Assembly: GCA_044226845.1 (NCBI GenBank)
Contig: JBGAGG010000016.1
Coordinates: 1 to 64,000 of the forward strand
Reading direction: 5' to 3'
Length of the DNA: 64,000 bases
DNA from: JAFDZO01 sp044226845
Lineage (GTDB): Bacteria; Bacteroidota; Ignavibacteria; Tepidaquicellales; Tepidaquicellaceae
A program made the translations under genes and the position numbers. The number at the start of each line of letters is the position of its first letter. Positions within the stretch are counted from its first letter, which is position 1. The notes below the pieces were generated by a model. It did not search any database and was not told the DNA's origin. It saw only the letters and a list, made by a program, of their open reading frames with translations. Positions 41,845 to 50,019 of the stretch are shown piece after piece.

Positions 41845-43005
41845 TTAGGCTGTTTTTGTTTTAGCATCAACTTTTTTATTATCAATCTTTTTAGGGTCAT
41901 CTTTCTTTTCCTTTGCTTTTCTCCTCATTATTTTCAGGAAACTGCTTTCTTTTTTAGGCATAGTATCTCCTAATAAAAATCCAAACGGAGCCAGGGAATC
42001 CACACGATCAAAAATTACTTTTAATAATCCCGTAAGCGGTATAGATAAAAACATACCTGCTATTCCCCATAAGGCTCCTCCAATTAAAACAACAATAACT
42101 GAAAAAAGTGCGTTTATTCGTACACGTGATGCAACGATAACCGGCATTAAGTAATTATTATCTATGAACTGAACTAACAGATAAACACCTAATACAAGTA
42201 AGGCAGTTGTAGGTGATTTTGTAGCAAGGGCCAACAGCATTGGTATAGCTGTAGCTATAATTCCTCCCAAATATGGAATGATATTCAAAATTCCGCCTAT
42301 GAGACCAATGAGAATTGCATAATCTACTCCCAATATAAAAAGTCCTAAAGCATTGAGGGCTGAAACTATTGCAGCTTCAAGAAGTAGCCCGCTGAGATAA
42401 CTTTGAACCAGCAATCTTGTCTCGACAAGTACTTCACCTACAGAATCCTTATTTTCAGGCGGAGATAGTTTAGAAATAAACTCAAGCAGGAGCGGTTTGT
42501 AATATAAAAACATAAAAATATAAACCGGCAGCAATGTGAATACAAGTACTACATCTGTAAAAGTGCTTAACGTCTGACCTATAAGCCCTGATGAACTTGA
42601 GCTAAGCTCGGTCTTTCCCTTTGCTATCCATCCATTTATCGTTTTCTGATCTACGTTGAATGTTCTTGAAATAAAATCTATTGACTGCGATAGGAGCATG
42701 TTAAATTTCGATTTCAGTTGAGGCAGAACTTCTCCGAAGCTTACCATCTGCGCAGATATAAAATAAACCAGTGCAAGTAAAGCTATTGTCGTGACAAGAA
42801 GAACAATCGTTATAGCGAGAATTTTATTTACTCTTTTCCCGAGGAGATAATTTACTGCCGGATTCATAAGGATGGCAAGTATCAGCGCATAAATTAGTGG
42901 CAAAATGATTGCCTGACCGATATATAAGACAAAAAAGAGAGCTATTATTCCCAAAATAATCTGAGATACTTTGAGATAGAAAGGAATTTGTAAGGGTTTA
43001 TTCAT
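41845..43005 (-). CDS. AI-2E-family transporter (PerM/YdiK type)
   Basis: The 386 residues have about eight membrane helices in the order of the family: two N-terminal ones (about 10-60), a third (about 63-88), an extracytoplasmic segment (90-150), and the C-terminal group with LIGLIGGILNIIPYLGGIIATAIPM and GALWGIAGMFLSIPLTGLLKVI. It ends in a charged cytoplasmic tail. Members export various solutes or act as Na+/H+ antiporters; the substrate is unknown. It is the first gene of the leftward operon. Confidence 0.88.
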   Translation of the reverse strand: MNKPLQIPFYLKVSQIILGIIALFFVLYIGQAIILPLIYALILAILMNPAVNYLLGKRVNKILAITIVLLVTTIALLALVYFISAQMVSFGEVLPQLKSKFNMLLSQSIDFISRTFNVDQKTINGWIAKGKTELSSSSSGLIGQTLSTFTDVVLVFTLLPVYIFMFLYYKPLLLEFISKLSPPENKDSVGEVLVETRLLVQSYLSGLLLEAAIVSALNALGLFILGVDYAILIGLIGGILNIIPYLGGIIATAIPMLLALATKSPTTALLVLGVYLLVQFIDNNYLMPVIVASRVRINALFSVIVVLIGGALWGIAGMFLSIPLTGLLKVIFDRVDSLAPFGFLLGDTMPKKESSFLKIMRRKAKEKKDDPKKIDNKKVDAKTKTA

Positions 43006-43244
43006 AATAGTTTTTAATCCAATTTGTATACCGTTAATTAAAAATCGAACGTCACTTTTTCTTGATTAATTCCCCAAAAATTTATTTTGCAGGATATATA
43101 GATGTCTCATAAGACAATTGAGTGACACTATTGTCAATACACTGACGCTAAAAAGTCTAATCCAACCTTATTATAGAAGAATAAATCGGCATATCGTTTG
43201 TTGTAAATTCTACTAAAAGAATATAGAATCAATCTCGGAAAATA

Positions 43245-44780
43245 ATGTCTGAAAACAAAATAGAATCAACTTCCTCAATTTGGAATGCTACAAGTAAAAC
43301 TTTAACTTTTAAACCAGTATACGAAAGTCTTAACACCGAAGTTTGCATAGTAGGTGCAGGAATTGCCGGTTTGCTTGCAGGGTATTTTTTATCGAAGGAA
43401 AGAAAAAGAGTAATCATAATCGATGACGGAGAAGTCGGCGGCGGTGAAACGTCTCATACTACGGCACATATAACTAATGTAATTGATGACAGATATTATG
43501 AAATTGAAAGGCTGCACGGAAAAGAAAATGCAAAGCTTGCTGCTGATAGCCAGACTGCGGCAATAAATGCAATCGAAAAAATTGTTACCGAAGAAAAAAT
43601 TGATTGTGATTTCAAACGCATTGACGGATATTTATTTTTTACTCCTGATGAAGATGCAGATGAGCTGCAAAAGGAATATGAGGCTTGTACAAGGGCGGGA
43701 TTGGATGTAGTTATTTCTGAAACATCTCCTATTGAATCTTTCAACTCCTACCCTTGTTTAATTTTTCCCAATCAGGCTGAATTTCATCCTCTGAAATTTC
43801 TGAACGGACTTTGCAAATCAATAATAAATTACGGCGGTGAGATTTTTACTAATTCACATGCTGAAAGTATTGAAGATTCGGATAAAGAAGAAAACAAAAA
43901 AGCTACTGTAACATTATCAAATAAAAAAACTATCACAGCTGAAAATATAATTGTTGCTACTAACAGTCCGATAAGCGACTATGTAGCAATCCATACAAAA
44001 CAGGCACCGTACATGACTTACGTAATTGGATTTGTTATACCTAAAGATTACGTTAATGAAGGACTGTATTGGGATGATGCCGAGCCATACCATTACATTA
44101 GAAGATATTTTGACGGTGAAGATGAAATTCTTATAGTCGGCGGTGAAGATCATAAAACCGGGCAGGAAGATAATCCGGATGAAAGATTTGAATGTCTTGA
44201 AGAATGGGCACAGCAGCATTTCAGTCAGCTTGGAAAAATAAAATACCGGTGGTCAGGTCAGGTTATGGAGCCCGTTGACGGACTTAGTTTTATAGGGAAG
44301 GATCCTGAAAATAAAAACAGTGTTTACATAACTACTGGTGATTCGGGAATGGGTATGACACATTCTGCCTTTTCCGGAATTTTGCTTAAAGATCTGATCT
44401 GCGGATATGATAACCCTTGGTCAGAATTGTATGACCCGAAAAGAAAAACACTTAAGGCTGCCGATGAATTTATAAAAGAAGGAGTGAATGTTGTTGCTCA
44501 GTTCGTTGATTATGTAACGCCGGGTGATGAAAGCAGCGTTAAGGAAATAAAAAACGGTGAAGGTGCTCTTATCAGAGATGGTTTGAAAAAATTAGCTGTA
44601 TATAAAGATGAAGACGGGACGGTGCATAAATTCTCAGCAGTTTGTCCTCATCTGAAATGTATTGTGCAGTGGAACTCCGCAGAGAAGACATGGGATTGTC
44701 CTTGTCATGGTTCACGTTTTGACAGTAAGGGAATTGTGATAAACGGACCTGCATTATCTAATTTAGAAGAAATTAAATAA
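43245..44780 (+). CDS. FAD-dependent oxidoreductase with C-terminal Rieske domain
   Basis: The 511 residues carry an FAD-binding DAO domain (GAGIAGLLAGYFLSKE at about 37; GGGETSHTTAHI; ITTGDSGMGMTHS) and a Rieske [2Fe-2S] domain in the last 90 residues (CPHLKC and CPCHGSRFD ligands). Fusions of this kind are common in Bacteroidota, but substrate and product are not known. It faces the AI-2E operon and starts the rightward NHEJ cluster; the Ku gene follows after 33 bases. The 240-base gap upstream shows no recognisable signal. Confidence 0.87.
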   Translation: MSENKIESTSSIWNATSKTLTFKPVYESLNTEVCIVGAGIAGLLAGYFLSKERKRVIIIDDGEVGGGETSHTTAHITNVIDDRYYEIERLHGKENAKLAADSQTAAINAIEKIVTEEKIDCDFKRIDGYLFFTPDEDADELQKEYEACTRAGLDVVISETSPIESFNSYPCLIFPNQAEFHPLKFLNGLCKSIINYGGEIFTNSHAESIEDSDKEENKKATVTLSNKKTITAENIIVATNSPISDYVAIHTKQAPYMTYVIGFVIPKDYVNEGLYWDDAEPYHYIRRYFDGEDEILIVGGEDHKTGQEDNPDERFECLEEWAQQHFSQLGKIKYRWSGQVMEPVDGLSFIGKDPENKNSVYITTGDSGMGMTHSAFSGILLKDLICGYDNPWSELYDPKRKTLKAADEFIKEGVNVVAQFVDYVTPGDESSVKEIKNGEGALIRDGLKKLAVYKDEDGTVHKFSAVCPHLKCIVQWNSAEKTWDCPCHGSRFDSKGIVINGPALSNLEEIK

Positions 44781-44813
44781 TATTACTAATAAATTTATCT
44801 ATAAAATAATTAT

Positions 44814-45516
44814 ATGAAATCAATCTGGAAAGGCTCTATAAGTTTCGGCTTAGTAAATATTCCTGTTAAAATGTATTCGGGCACTCAGAGTCATAACTTA
44901 GATCTGGACATGCTTCGAAAAAGCGATCATTGTCAGGTGAGATTTATGCGTGTTTGCAGAGACGACGGCAAGGAAATTCCCTATGAAGATATTGTTAAAG
45001 GTTATGAATATAAAGAAGGTGATTATGTTATTCTAACTGATAAAGATTTTGAAAGCGCTAATGTGGAAAAAACTCATACCATAGAAATAGTTCATTTTGT
45101 TGATGAAAAAGGTGTTGATACGATTTACTATGAAAAGCCGTATTTCCTCGAGCCGGAAAAATCAGGTGTAAAGCCTTATGCGCTTTTAATAGATAGTAAG
45201 AGTTTATAACGATGCACTTATTTTTAATCAGATAAGATATCAGGATGAAGTGAGAGATTCTAAAGATCTGAATATCCCTAAAGGAAAAGCTGTTTCGGCA
45301 AAGGAAGTCGAGCTTGCAGTATCACTTATCAAACAGTTGAACTATAAATTTAATCCCAAAGATTATAAAGATACATACATCAGTGAGTTGAAGAAAATAA
45401 TTGAACAGAAAGCTAAGGGAAAAAAAATTACTCCTAAAGGAAAGAAACCTAAGAATACTACTTCTACAAACTTAATGACGCTATTGAAAAAGAGCGTAGC
45501 TAAAAAAGCAGCATGA
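44814..45516 (+). pseudogene. ku: Ku DNA-end-binding protein, broken by internal deletion and frameshift
   Basis: Ku binds broken ends and recruits LigD. The first frame (44814-45209) reads MKSIWKGSISFGLVNIPVKMYS through PYFLEPEKSGVKPYALL, then IDSKSL and a stop. The rest continues in another frame, from about 45193 (VRVYNDALIFNQIRYQDEVRD) to 45516, with LNIPKGK and the Lys-rich tail. About 25 residues that link these parts in other Ku are missing (the REALKKS...LRNREHL stretch). The remaining halves are well preserved, so the break is recent or is an assembly error. The end overlaps the next gene by 4 bases. Confidence 0.85.
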
Positions 45517-46184
45517 GCTTAACAAAATATAATAAGAAAAGAGATTTTAAAAAGACTAAAGAGCCTTCGGGAAAAAAGACGACTACCAAGAAGGTTTTGA
45601 AAGATAAATTAATTTTCACTGTGCAGAAGCATGATGCCTCACATCTGCACTATGATTTCAGGCTTGAGCTTGAAGGAGTTTTATTAAGCTGGGCGATTCC
45701 GAAGGGACCTTCACTTGATCCAAGTGTGAAACGATTAGCTATGATGGTTGAAGACCATCCGTTTGATTACAAAGATTTCGAAGGGATTATACCAAAAGGA
45801 AATTATGGAGGCGGAGAAGTGATTGTATGGGATAACGGGTACTATCTTCCCATGGGAGGGACAGAATCAAAAGAAGAGAACGAAAAAATCCTGAAGAAAA
45901 TGGTAAAGAAGGGGGATATAAAGTTTGTAATGCTTGGTAAGAAATTAAAAGGGGAATTTGCTCTTGTAAATATGCACAAAGATAATAATGCATGGCTGCT
46001 TATTAAAAAAGATGATGAATATGCTAGCAAAGAAGACTTAACTAAAAAAGATAAGTCTGTCATTTCAAAAAAGACAATTGAGAGTATAAAGAAGGCAAGC
46101 AAGAAAGAGAATAATAATGAAGATGTATGGGGTTCAAGTCCGAAGAAAAAGATTACTAAAGCAAAGAGTGCTAAATCAAAATGA
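45513..46184 (+). CDS. LigD 3'-phosphoesterase domain protein (stand-alone)
   Basis: The 223 residues hold the PE module of LigD: FTVQKHDASHLHYDFRLELEGVLLSWAIPKGPSLDPSVKRLAM and VEDHPFDYKDFEGIIPKGNYGGGEVIVWD with the catalytic His/Arg/Asp, followed by a Lys-rich tail. It trims 3' ends before ligation. In most bacteria it is fused to the ligase; here the genes overlap by 4 bases (ATGA). Confidence 0.9.
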   Translation: MSLTKYNKKRDFKKTKEPSGKKTTTKKVLKDKLIFTVQKHDASHLHYDFRLELEGVLLSWAIPKGPSLDPSVKRLAMMVEDHPFDYKDFEGIIPKGNYGGGEVIVWDNGYYLPMGGTESKEENEKILKKMVKKGDIKFVMLGKKLKGEFALVNMHKDNNAWLLIKKDDEYASKEDLTKKDKSVISKKTIESIKKASKKENNNEDVWGSSPKKKITKAKSAKSK

Positions 46185-47146
46185 AAAAATCCCCGTACTC
46201 GTATAATCTGAAACCAATGCTAGCAACACTTACCGATAAAGCTTTTGACGGTAAGGACTGGGTGTTTGAAATAAAGTTTGATGGATATAGAGTCATTTCG
46301 AAAATTTACAATAAAAATGTTGAGCTTGTTTCCCGCAATTATCTTTCATTTGATGAATTATTCCCGCAGATAAAAAAAGAACTAAAGAAAATTAAGCACA
46401 ATGTAGTGCTTGACGGTGAAGCTGTTATACTTGATGAAGAAGGTGTCTCAAATTTTCAGCTTATACAAAATTATAGGCGTACAAGAGAGGGGCATATAGT
46501 TTATTATGTATTCGATATTTTGTGGTACGGAGATGAAAATATTGAAGAATATCCTTTGCTTGAAAGAAAAAAGCTCCTGAAGAAAATTCTTCCTAAATCC
46601 GAAATTATTCAATACAGCGAGCACTTTGCAGAAAAGGGAAAAAAATTATTTGCAGAAGCAAAGAAGCAGGGGCTTGAAGGACTTATTGCAAAAAAAGCCG
46701 ACAGCAAGTATTATGAAAACTCCCGCACTAAAGAATGGCTGAAAATAAAAACTGAACTGAGACAGGAAGCAATAATTGGTGGATACACTGAGCCCAGAAA
46801 TTCACGTAAGTACTTCGGCGCATTGCTGCTGGGAGTATATGAAAAAGGAAAGCTGAAATACATCGGGCATACAGGTACAGGATTCGATGAAGCAGGTCTA
46901 AAAGAGGTTTATAAAAAACTTCAGAAGTATGTGAGAGAGACATCGCCATTTGAAAAAAAGACATTGCCTAATAATCCGGTAACTTGGGTTGAACCTGTTC
47001 TTGTTTGCGAGATAAAATTTTCTAACTGGACAGGTGACAGCATAATGAGGCATCCTGTTTATATAGGACTGCGTGAAGATAAAGCAGCAAAAGATGTAGT
47101 GAAAGAATCTCCCAAGAAAATTGAAAAGAAAAGAAAAATAAAATAA
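46181..47146 (+). CDS. LigD ATP-dependent DNA ligase domain protein (stand-alone)
   Basis: The 321 residues form the nucleotidyltransferase and OB domains. FEIKFDGYRVI carries the adenylated Lys (Lys32), then LDGEAVILDEEG, FDILW, EGLIAKKADS and EWLKIK follow as motifs III-V. It seals the nick in non-homologous end joining. The start overlaps the phosphoesterase gene, and the polymerase gene starts 5 bases after its end. Confidence 0.93.
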   Translation: MKKSPYSYNLKPMLATLTDKAFDGKDWVFEIKFDGYRVISKIYNKNVELVSRNYLSFDELFPQIKKELKKIKHNVVLDGEAVILDEEGVSNFQLIQNYRRTREGHIVYYVFDILWYGDENIEEYPLLERKKLLKKILPKSEIIQYSEHFAEKGKKLFAEAKKQGLEGLIAKKADSKYYENSRTKEWLKIKTELRQEAIIGGYTEPRNSRKYFGALLLGVYEKGKLKYIGHTGTGFDEAGLKEVYKKLQKYVRETSPFEKKTLPNNPVTWVEPVLVCEIKFSNWTGDSIMRHPVYIGLREDKAAKDVVKESPKKIEKKRKIK

Positions 47147-47151
47147 GTTTT

Positions 47152-48054
47152 ATGGATAAAGATATAATTGCCAATAATCATCTGCTTCATCTTACAAATC
47201 TTCAGAAAGTTTTCTGGCCAAAGGAGAAAATTACAAAGGGTGATTTAATTGAGTACTACGATAAAATTTCAAAATATATTCTGCCATATTTAAAAGACAG
47301 ACCCGAGTCGTTATTGCGTAATCCGAATGGAATAAACGGTCACAGCTTTTTTCATAAAGATGTTGGTGATATGCCTCCTAAGTGGGTGAAGACACAAAAA
47401 ATTTATTCTGAATCCAACGAAGTAGAGATAAATTATCTTGTATGTCAGGATAAGGCAACGCTGCTTTACATGGTGAATCTTGGATGTATTGAAATCAATC
47501 CATGGTTCTCCCGAATAAAAAGTCTGGATAAGCCTGACTTCATTGCAATAGATTTAGACCCGCTTGATATTGATTTCGAAGCAGTGATAGAAACCGCAAA
47601 AGGCGTTAAAGAAGTTCTGGACAAAGCTAAAGCTACCGGTTATTGCAAGACATCGGGAGCTACGGGAATACATATTTATATACCATTGAATGCAAAGTAT
47701 GATTATGAAATCGCCAAGGAATTTGCCCATGTAATCGCTCAGGAAGTACATGAGCTTTTGCCTGATTGCACAAGTATTGAGCGTATGACTAAGAACAGAA
47801 AGAAAAAAGTTTATATAGATTTTTTGCAGAACAGAAAAGGGCAGACGCTTGCATGCGCATATAGCGCAAGACCGAAAGCAGGGGCGACGGTTTCTACTCC
47901 TCTAGAATGGAAGGAGCTGAAGAAAGGGCTTACTCCGCAGGACTTTAATATAAAAAATATTTTTAAAAGGTTAGAAAAAAAAGGTGATTTATTTAAAGGT
48001 GCAATAGGCAAAGGTGTTAATATAATGAAGTGTATGAAAAACTTAGGGTATTAA
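47152..48054 (+). CDS. LigD polymerase/primase domain protein (stand-alone)
   Basis: The 300 residues are an archaeo-eukaryotic-primase-type POL: HLTNLQKVFWPKEKITKGDLIEYYDKI, RPESLLRNPNGINGHSFFHKD, the metal site FIAIDLDPLDID (Asp134 and Asp136), and KTSGATGIHIYIPL. It adds nucleotides at broken ends. This completes a split LigD (PE, LIG, POL as three genes). Confidence 0.92.
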   Translation: MDKDIIANNHLLHLTNLQKVFWPKEKITKGDLIEYYDKISKYILPYLKDRPESLLRNPNGINGHSFFHKDVGDMPPKWVKTQKIYSESNEVEINYLVCQDKATLLYMVNLGCIEINPWFSRIKSLDKPDFIAIDLDPLDIDFEAVIETAKGVKEVLDKAKATGYCKTSGATGIHIYIPLNAKYDYEIAKEFAHVIAQEVHELLPDCTSIERMTKNRKKKVYIDFLQNRKGQTLACAYSARPKAGATVSTPLEWKELKKGLTPQDFNIKNIFKRLEKKGDLFKGAIGKGVNIMKCMKNLGY

Positions 48055-48153
48055 ATGCGATATTAATTTTCGTTGTGTAATTTTCTTTTAATAATTTCCT
48101 TTATGTAATTTTCTTTGTACTTTGCAATTGTAAGCAAAAAGAAAATTACCCCT

Positions 48154-48720
48154 TTGACTGAACCTGAACTTATACAAGGTCTTCTTGCCAAAAAAGAAGA
48201 AGCCTTTCGATTTTTGATCGAGAGCTACGGGGACCGTGTTCATAATACAATCCTTTCCATAATACAAAATAAAGAAGATACAGAAGATCTAACTCAGGAA
48301 GTCTTTGTTGAAATTTATAATTCAATTTCGAAGTTCAAAGGAGAGTCGCAGTTATATACCTGGGTTTACAGAATTGCAACGACTAAGGCATTAGACTTAC
48401 TCCGTAAGCGAAAAGCGAAGAAGCGTTTTGCATTTATCACTTCAATTTTTTCCAATGAGGAAGAGGAGATGGAAATAGGGGATTTTAATCACCCCGGAAT
48501 TATTATTGAAAATAAAGAGCGTGCAAAAATTTTATTCGATGCGATAAATCAATTATCAGATAATCAGAAAGCGGCATTTACATTAAGCCAGGTTGAAAAC
48601 CTCAGCTATAAAGAAATTTCAGAGGTAATGAAGTTATCAGTTTCATCGGTCGAGTCACTGATTTTTAGGGCGAAAAGTAATCTGAAAAAAATATTAAAAG
48701 AGTATTACAGCAGTGAATAA
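48154..48720 (+). CDS. ECF-type RNA polymerase sigma factor
   Basis: The protein has sigma region 2 (EEAFRFLIESYGDRVHNTILSIIQNKEDTEDLTQEVFVEIYNSI) and region 4 (LSDNQKAAFTLSQVENLSYKEISEVMKLSVSSVESLIFRAKSNL). The frame is open back to TTG 48115, but a TACTTTG element at 48117-48123 would start the transcript just beyond it. The in-frame TTG 48154, giving TEPELIQGLL, is therefore preferred, though uncertain. Two following genes are probably its anti-sigma and target. Confidence 0.85.
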   Translation: MTEPELIQGLLAKKEEAFRFLIESYGDRVHNTILSIIQNKEDTEDLTQEVFVEIYNSISKFKGESQLYTWVYRIATTKALDLLRKRKAKKRFAFITSIFSNEEEEMEIGDFNHPGIIIENKERAKILFDAINQLSDNQKAAFTLSQVENLSYKEISEVMKLSVSSVESLIFRAKSNLKKILKEYYSSE

Positions 48721-48789
48721 CTGCATAATTTTGTATTCTGATAATTGCACGCAAGTTTTTTAAATTTTATACATCTAAATATATAAGCA

Positions 48790-49158
48790 ATGAAAAACAA
48801 CAATAAAACAGAAAACAAAACCGAAGAGCAGATTAATCTGACAATGCAGAGTATAGTAGGAATGCAGCGCGCGAAGGCAAATCCTTTCTTATACGAAAAA
48901 GTAATGTCACGGTTGAATCAGCAGCCTGTTCAGACTAATATCCCGGGATGGAATTACAATACAGGTATTAAATATGCTTTGGTGATGCTGATTTTCATTG
49001 TGCTAAACGTTGCGACCATTCTGCAGATTACTACTGAAACGACTACAGTTAAAGATACCGAGTCAACTGAAACTTCTAAGATAAAAGAAACAAACACTAA
49101 GAAGGAATCAAAAGGTTACTTTGACGATTTTATTAACAATGATAGTTATAATTTTTAA
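48790..49158 (+). CDS. Single-span membrane protein, possible anti-sigma factor
   Basis: The 122 residues have an N-terminal cytoplasmic helical part (about 1-55, MQSIVGMQRAKANPFLYEKVMSRLNQ), one membrane helix (about 62-80) and a Thr/Lys-rich end. The short leading domain directly behind an ECF sigma gene suggests an anti-sigma role. No zinc-binding anti-sigma motif (HxxxCxxC) is seen, so this rests on position and build. Confidence 0.5.
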   Translation: MKNNNKTENKTEEQINLTMQSIVGMQRAKANPFLYEKVMSRLNQQPVQTNIPGWNYNTGIKYALVMLIFIVLNVATILQITTETTTVKDTESTETSKIKETNTKKESKGYFDDFINNDSYNF

Positions 49159-49170
49159 TTTTTAGAACTA

Positions 49171-49797
49171 ATGGAAACAATTTCAAAGAATAAGCTGCTT
49201 TTTACGATCATACTTGTACTTATACTCATTAATGTAGGCACACTTTCTTTTATGTGGTACGGAAGATTCAAGGGGCCGCATCCTCCGCCACCGCCTCCTA
49301 TTGGAGATGAGCGAATGCATGGACCACCACCTGAAGCTAAGATGTATCTTAAAGAGCAGTTAAAGCTGACCGATTCTCAGATGGAAGCGATTGATAAAAT
49401 CCGCGATTCTCATATTTCTCAGATTCATAAATTACGAGAAGAAACACATGAGCTCAAAGATAAACTTTTTTCAAATCTTTCAAATCCTGATATAGATTCA
49501 AATAAGTTAAAAGAAATAACTACACAAATCGGAAATAATGAAGCAAGAGTTGATTTAATTGCATACGATAATTTCCGAGAGGTAAGAAAACTCTGTACAG
49601 ATGAACAGAAAAAGAAATTTGACGAAATTATTTTAGATGTAATGAGAATGAATGCTCCGGAAGGTAGATCGGGTGGTGACAGAAGAGGCCCCCCTCCACC
49701 TGACGGAAGAAGGGGACCCCCACCTGAATACAAGCAAAGAGATGGCGACGGCCATGTAAACCCTCCGGGAATACCCGAACAAAAAGACAAAAAATAA
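49171..49797 (+). CDS. Spy/CpxP-like periplasmic protein
   Basis: The 208 residues begin with a membrane anchor or uncleaved signal (6-27) and a Pro/Gly-rich segment. A helical domain follows (about 48-160; LKEQLKLTDSQMEAIDKIRDSHISQIHKLREETHELKDKL and LCTDEQKKKFDEII), matching the LTxxQ hairpins of Spy/CpxP and heavy-metal-resistance proteins. The end is a Pro/Gly/Arg-rich tail. It is probably the envelope-stress chaperone controlled by the sigma factor encoded upstream. Confidence 0.7.
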   Translation: METISKNKLLFTIILVLILINVGTLSFMWYGRFKGPHPPPPPPIGDERMHGPPPEAKMYLKEQLKLTDSQMEAIDKIRDSHISQIHKLREETHELKDKLFSNLSNPDIDSNKLKEITTQIGNNEARVDLIAYDNFREVRKLCTDEQKKKFDEIILDVMRMNAPEGRSGGDRRGPPPPDGRRGPPPEYKQRDGDGHVNPPGIPEQKDKK

Positions 49798-49810
49798 ATA
49801 AAAAACATCA

Positions 49811-49840
49811 AAAGGGAGCTGTAAACTCCCTTTTTGTTTT
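49811..49840 (+). terminator. Intrinsic terminator
   Basis: Stem aaagggag (49811-49818) with ctcccttt (49826-49833), then T-rich. The 180 bases beyond show only the promoter-like stretch that is partly shared with the 51953 upstream region. Confidence 0.85.
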
Positions 49841-50019
49841 TAATTAGCACTCACAATTGGGAAAAAGAATTCCTTTGAAAAAAGAGAGTTTGACTCCAAA
49901 ATTCATTGATTTTTTCCTCTCAAATTGGTTTATTTGAAGCATCACTCAGGAAAAATTCCAACATTTTTCCTACAAGTTTATAGGACAAAACAAATTTTAT
50001 TTAATCTAATTAACCTCTA

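Noticed and set aside
45250..45516. Independent 88-residue gene after Ku
   Set aside because: The sequence and the frame before it are clearly the C-terminal part of Ku, so it is part of the broken gene.
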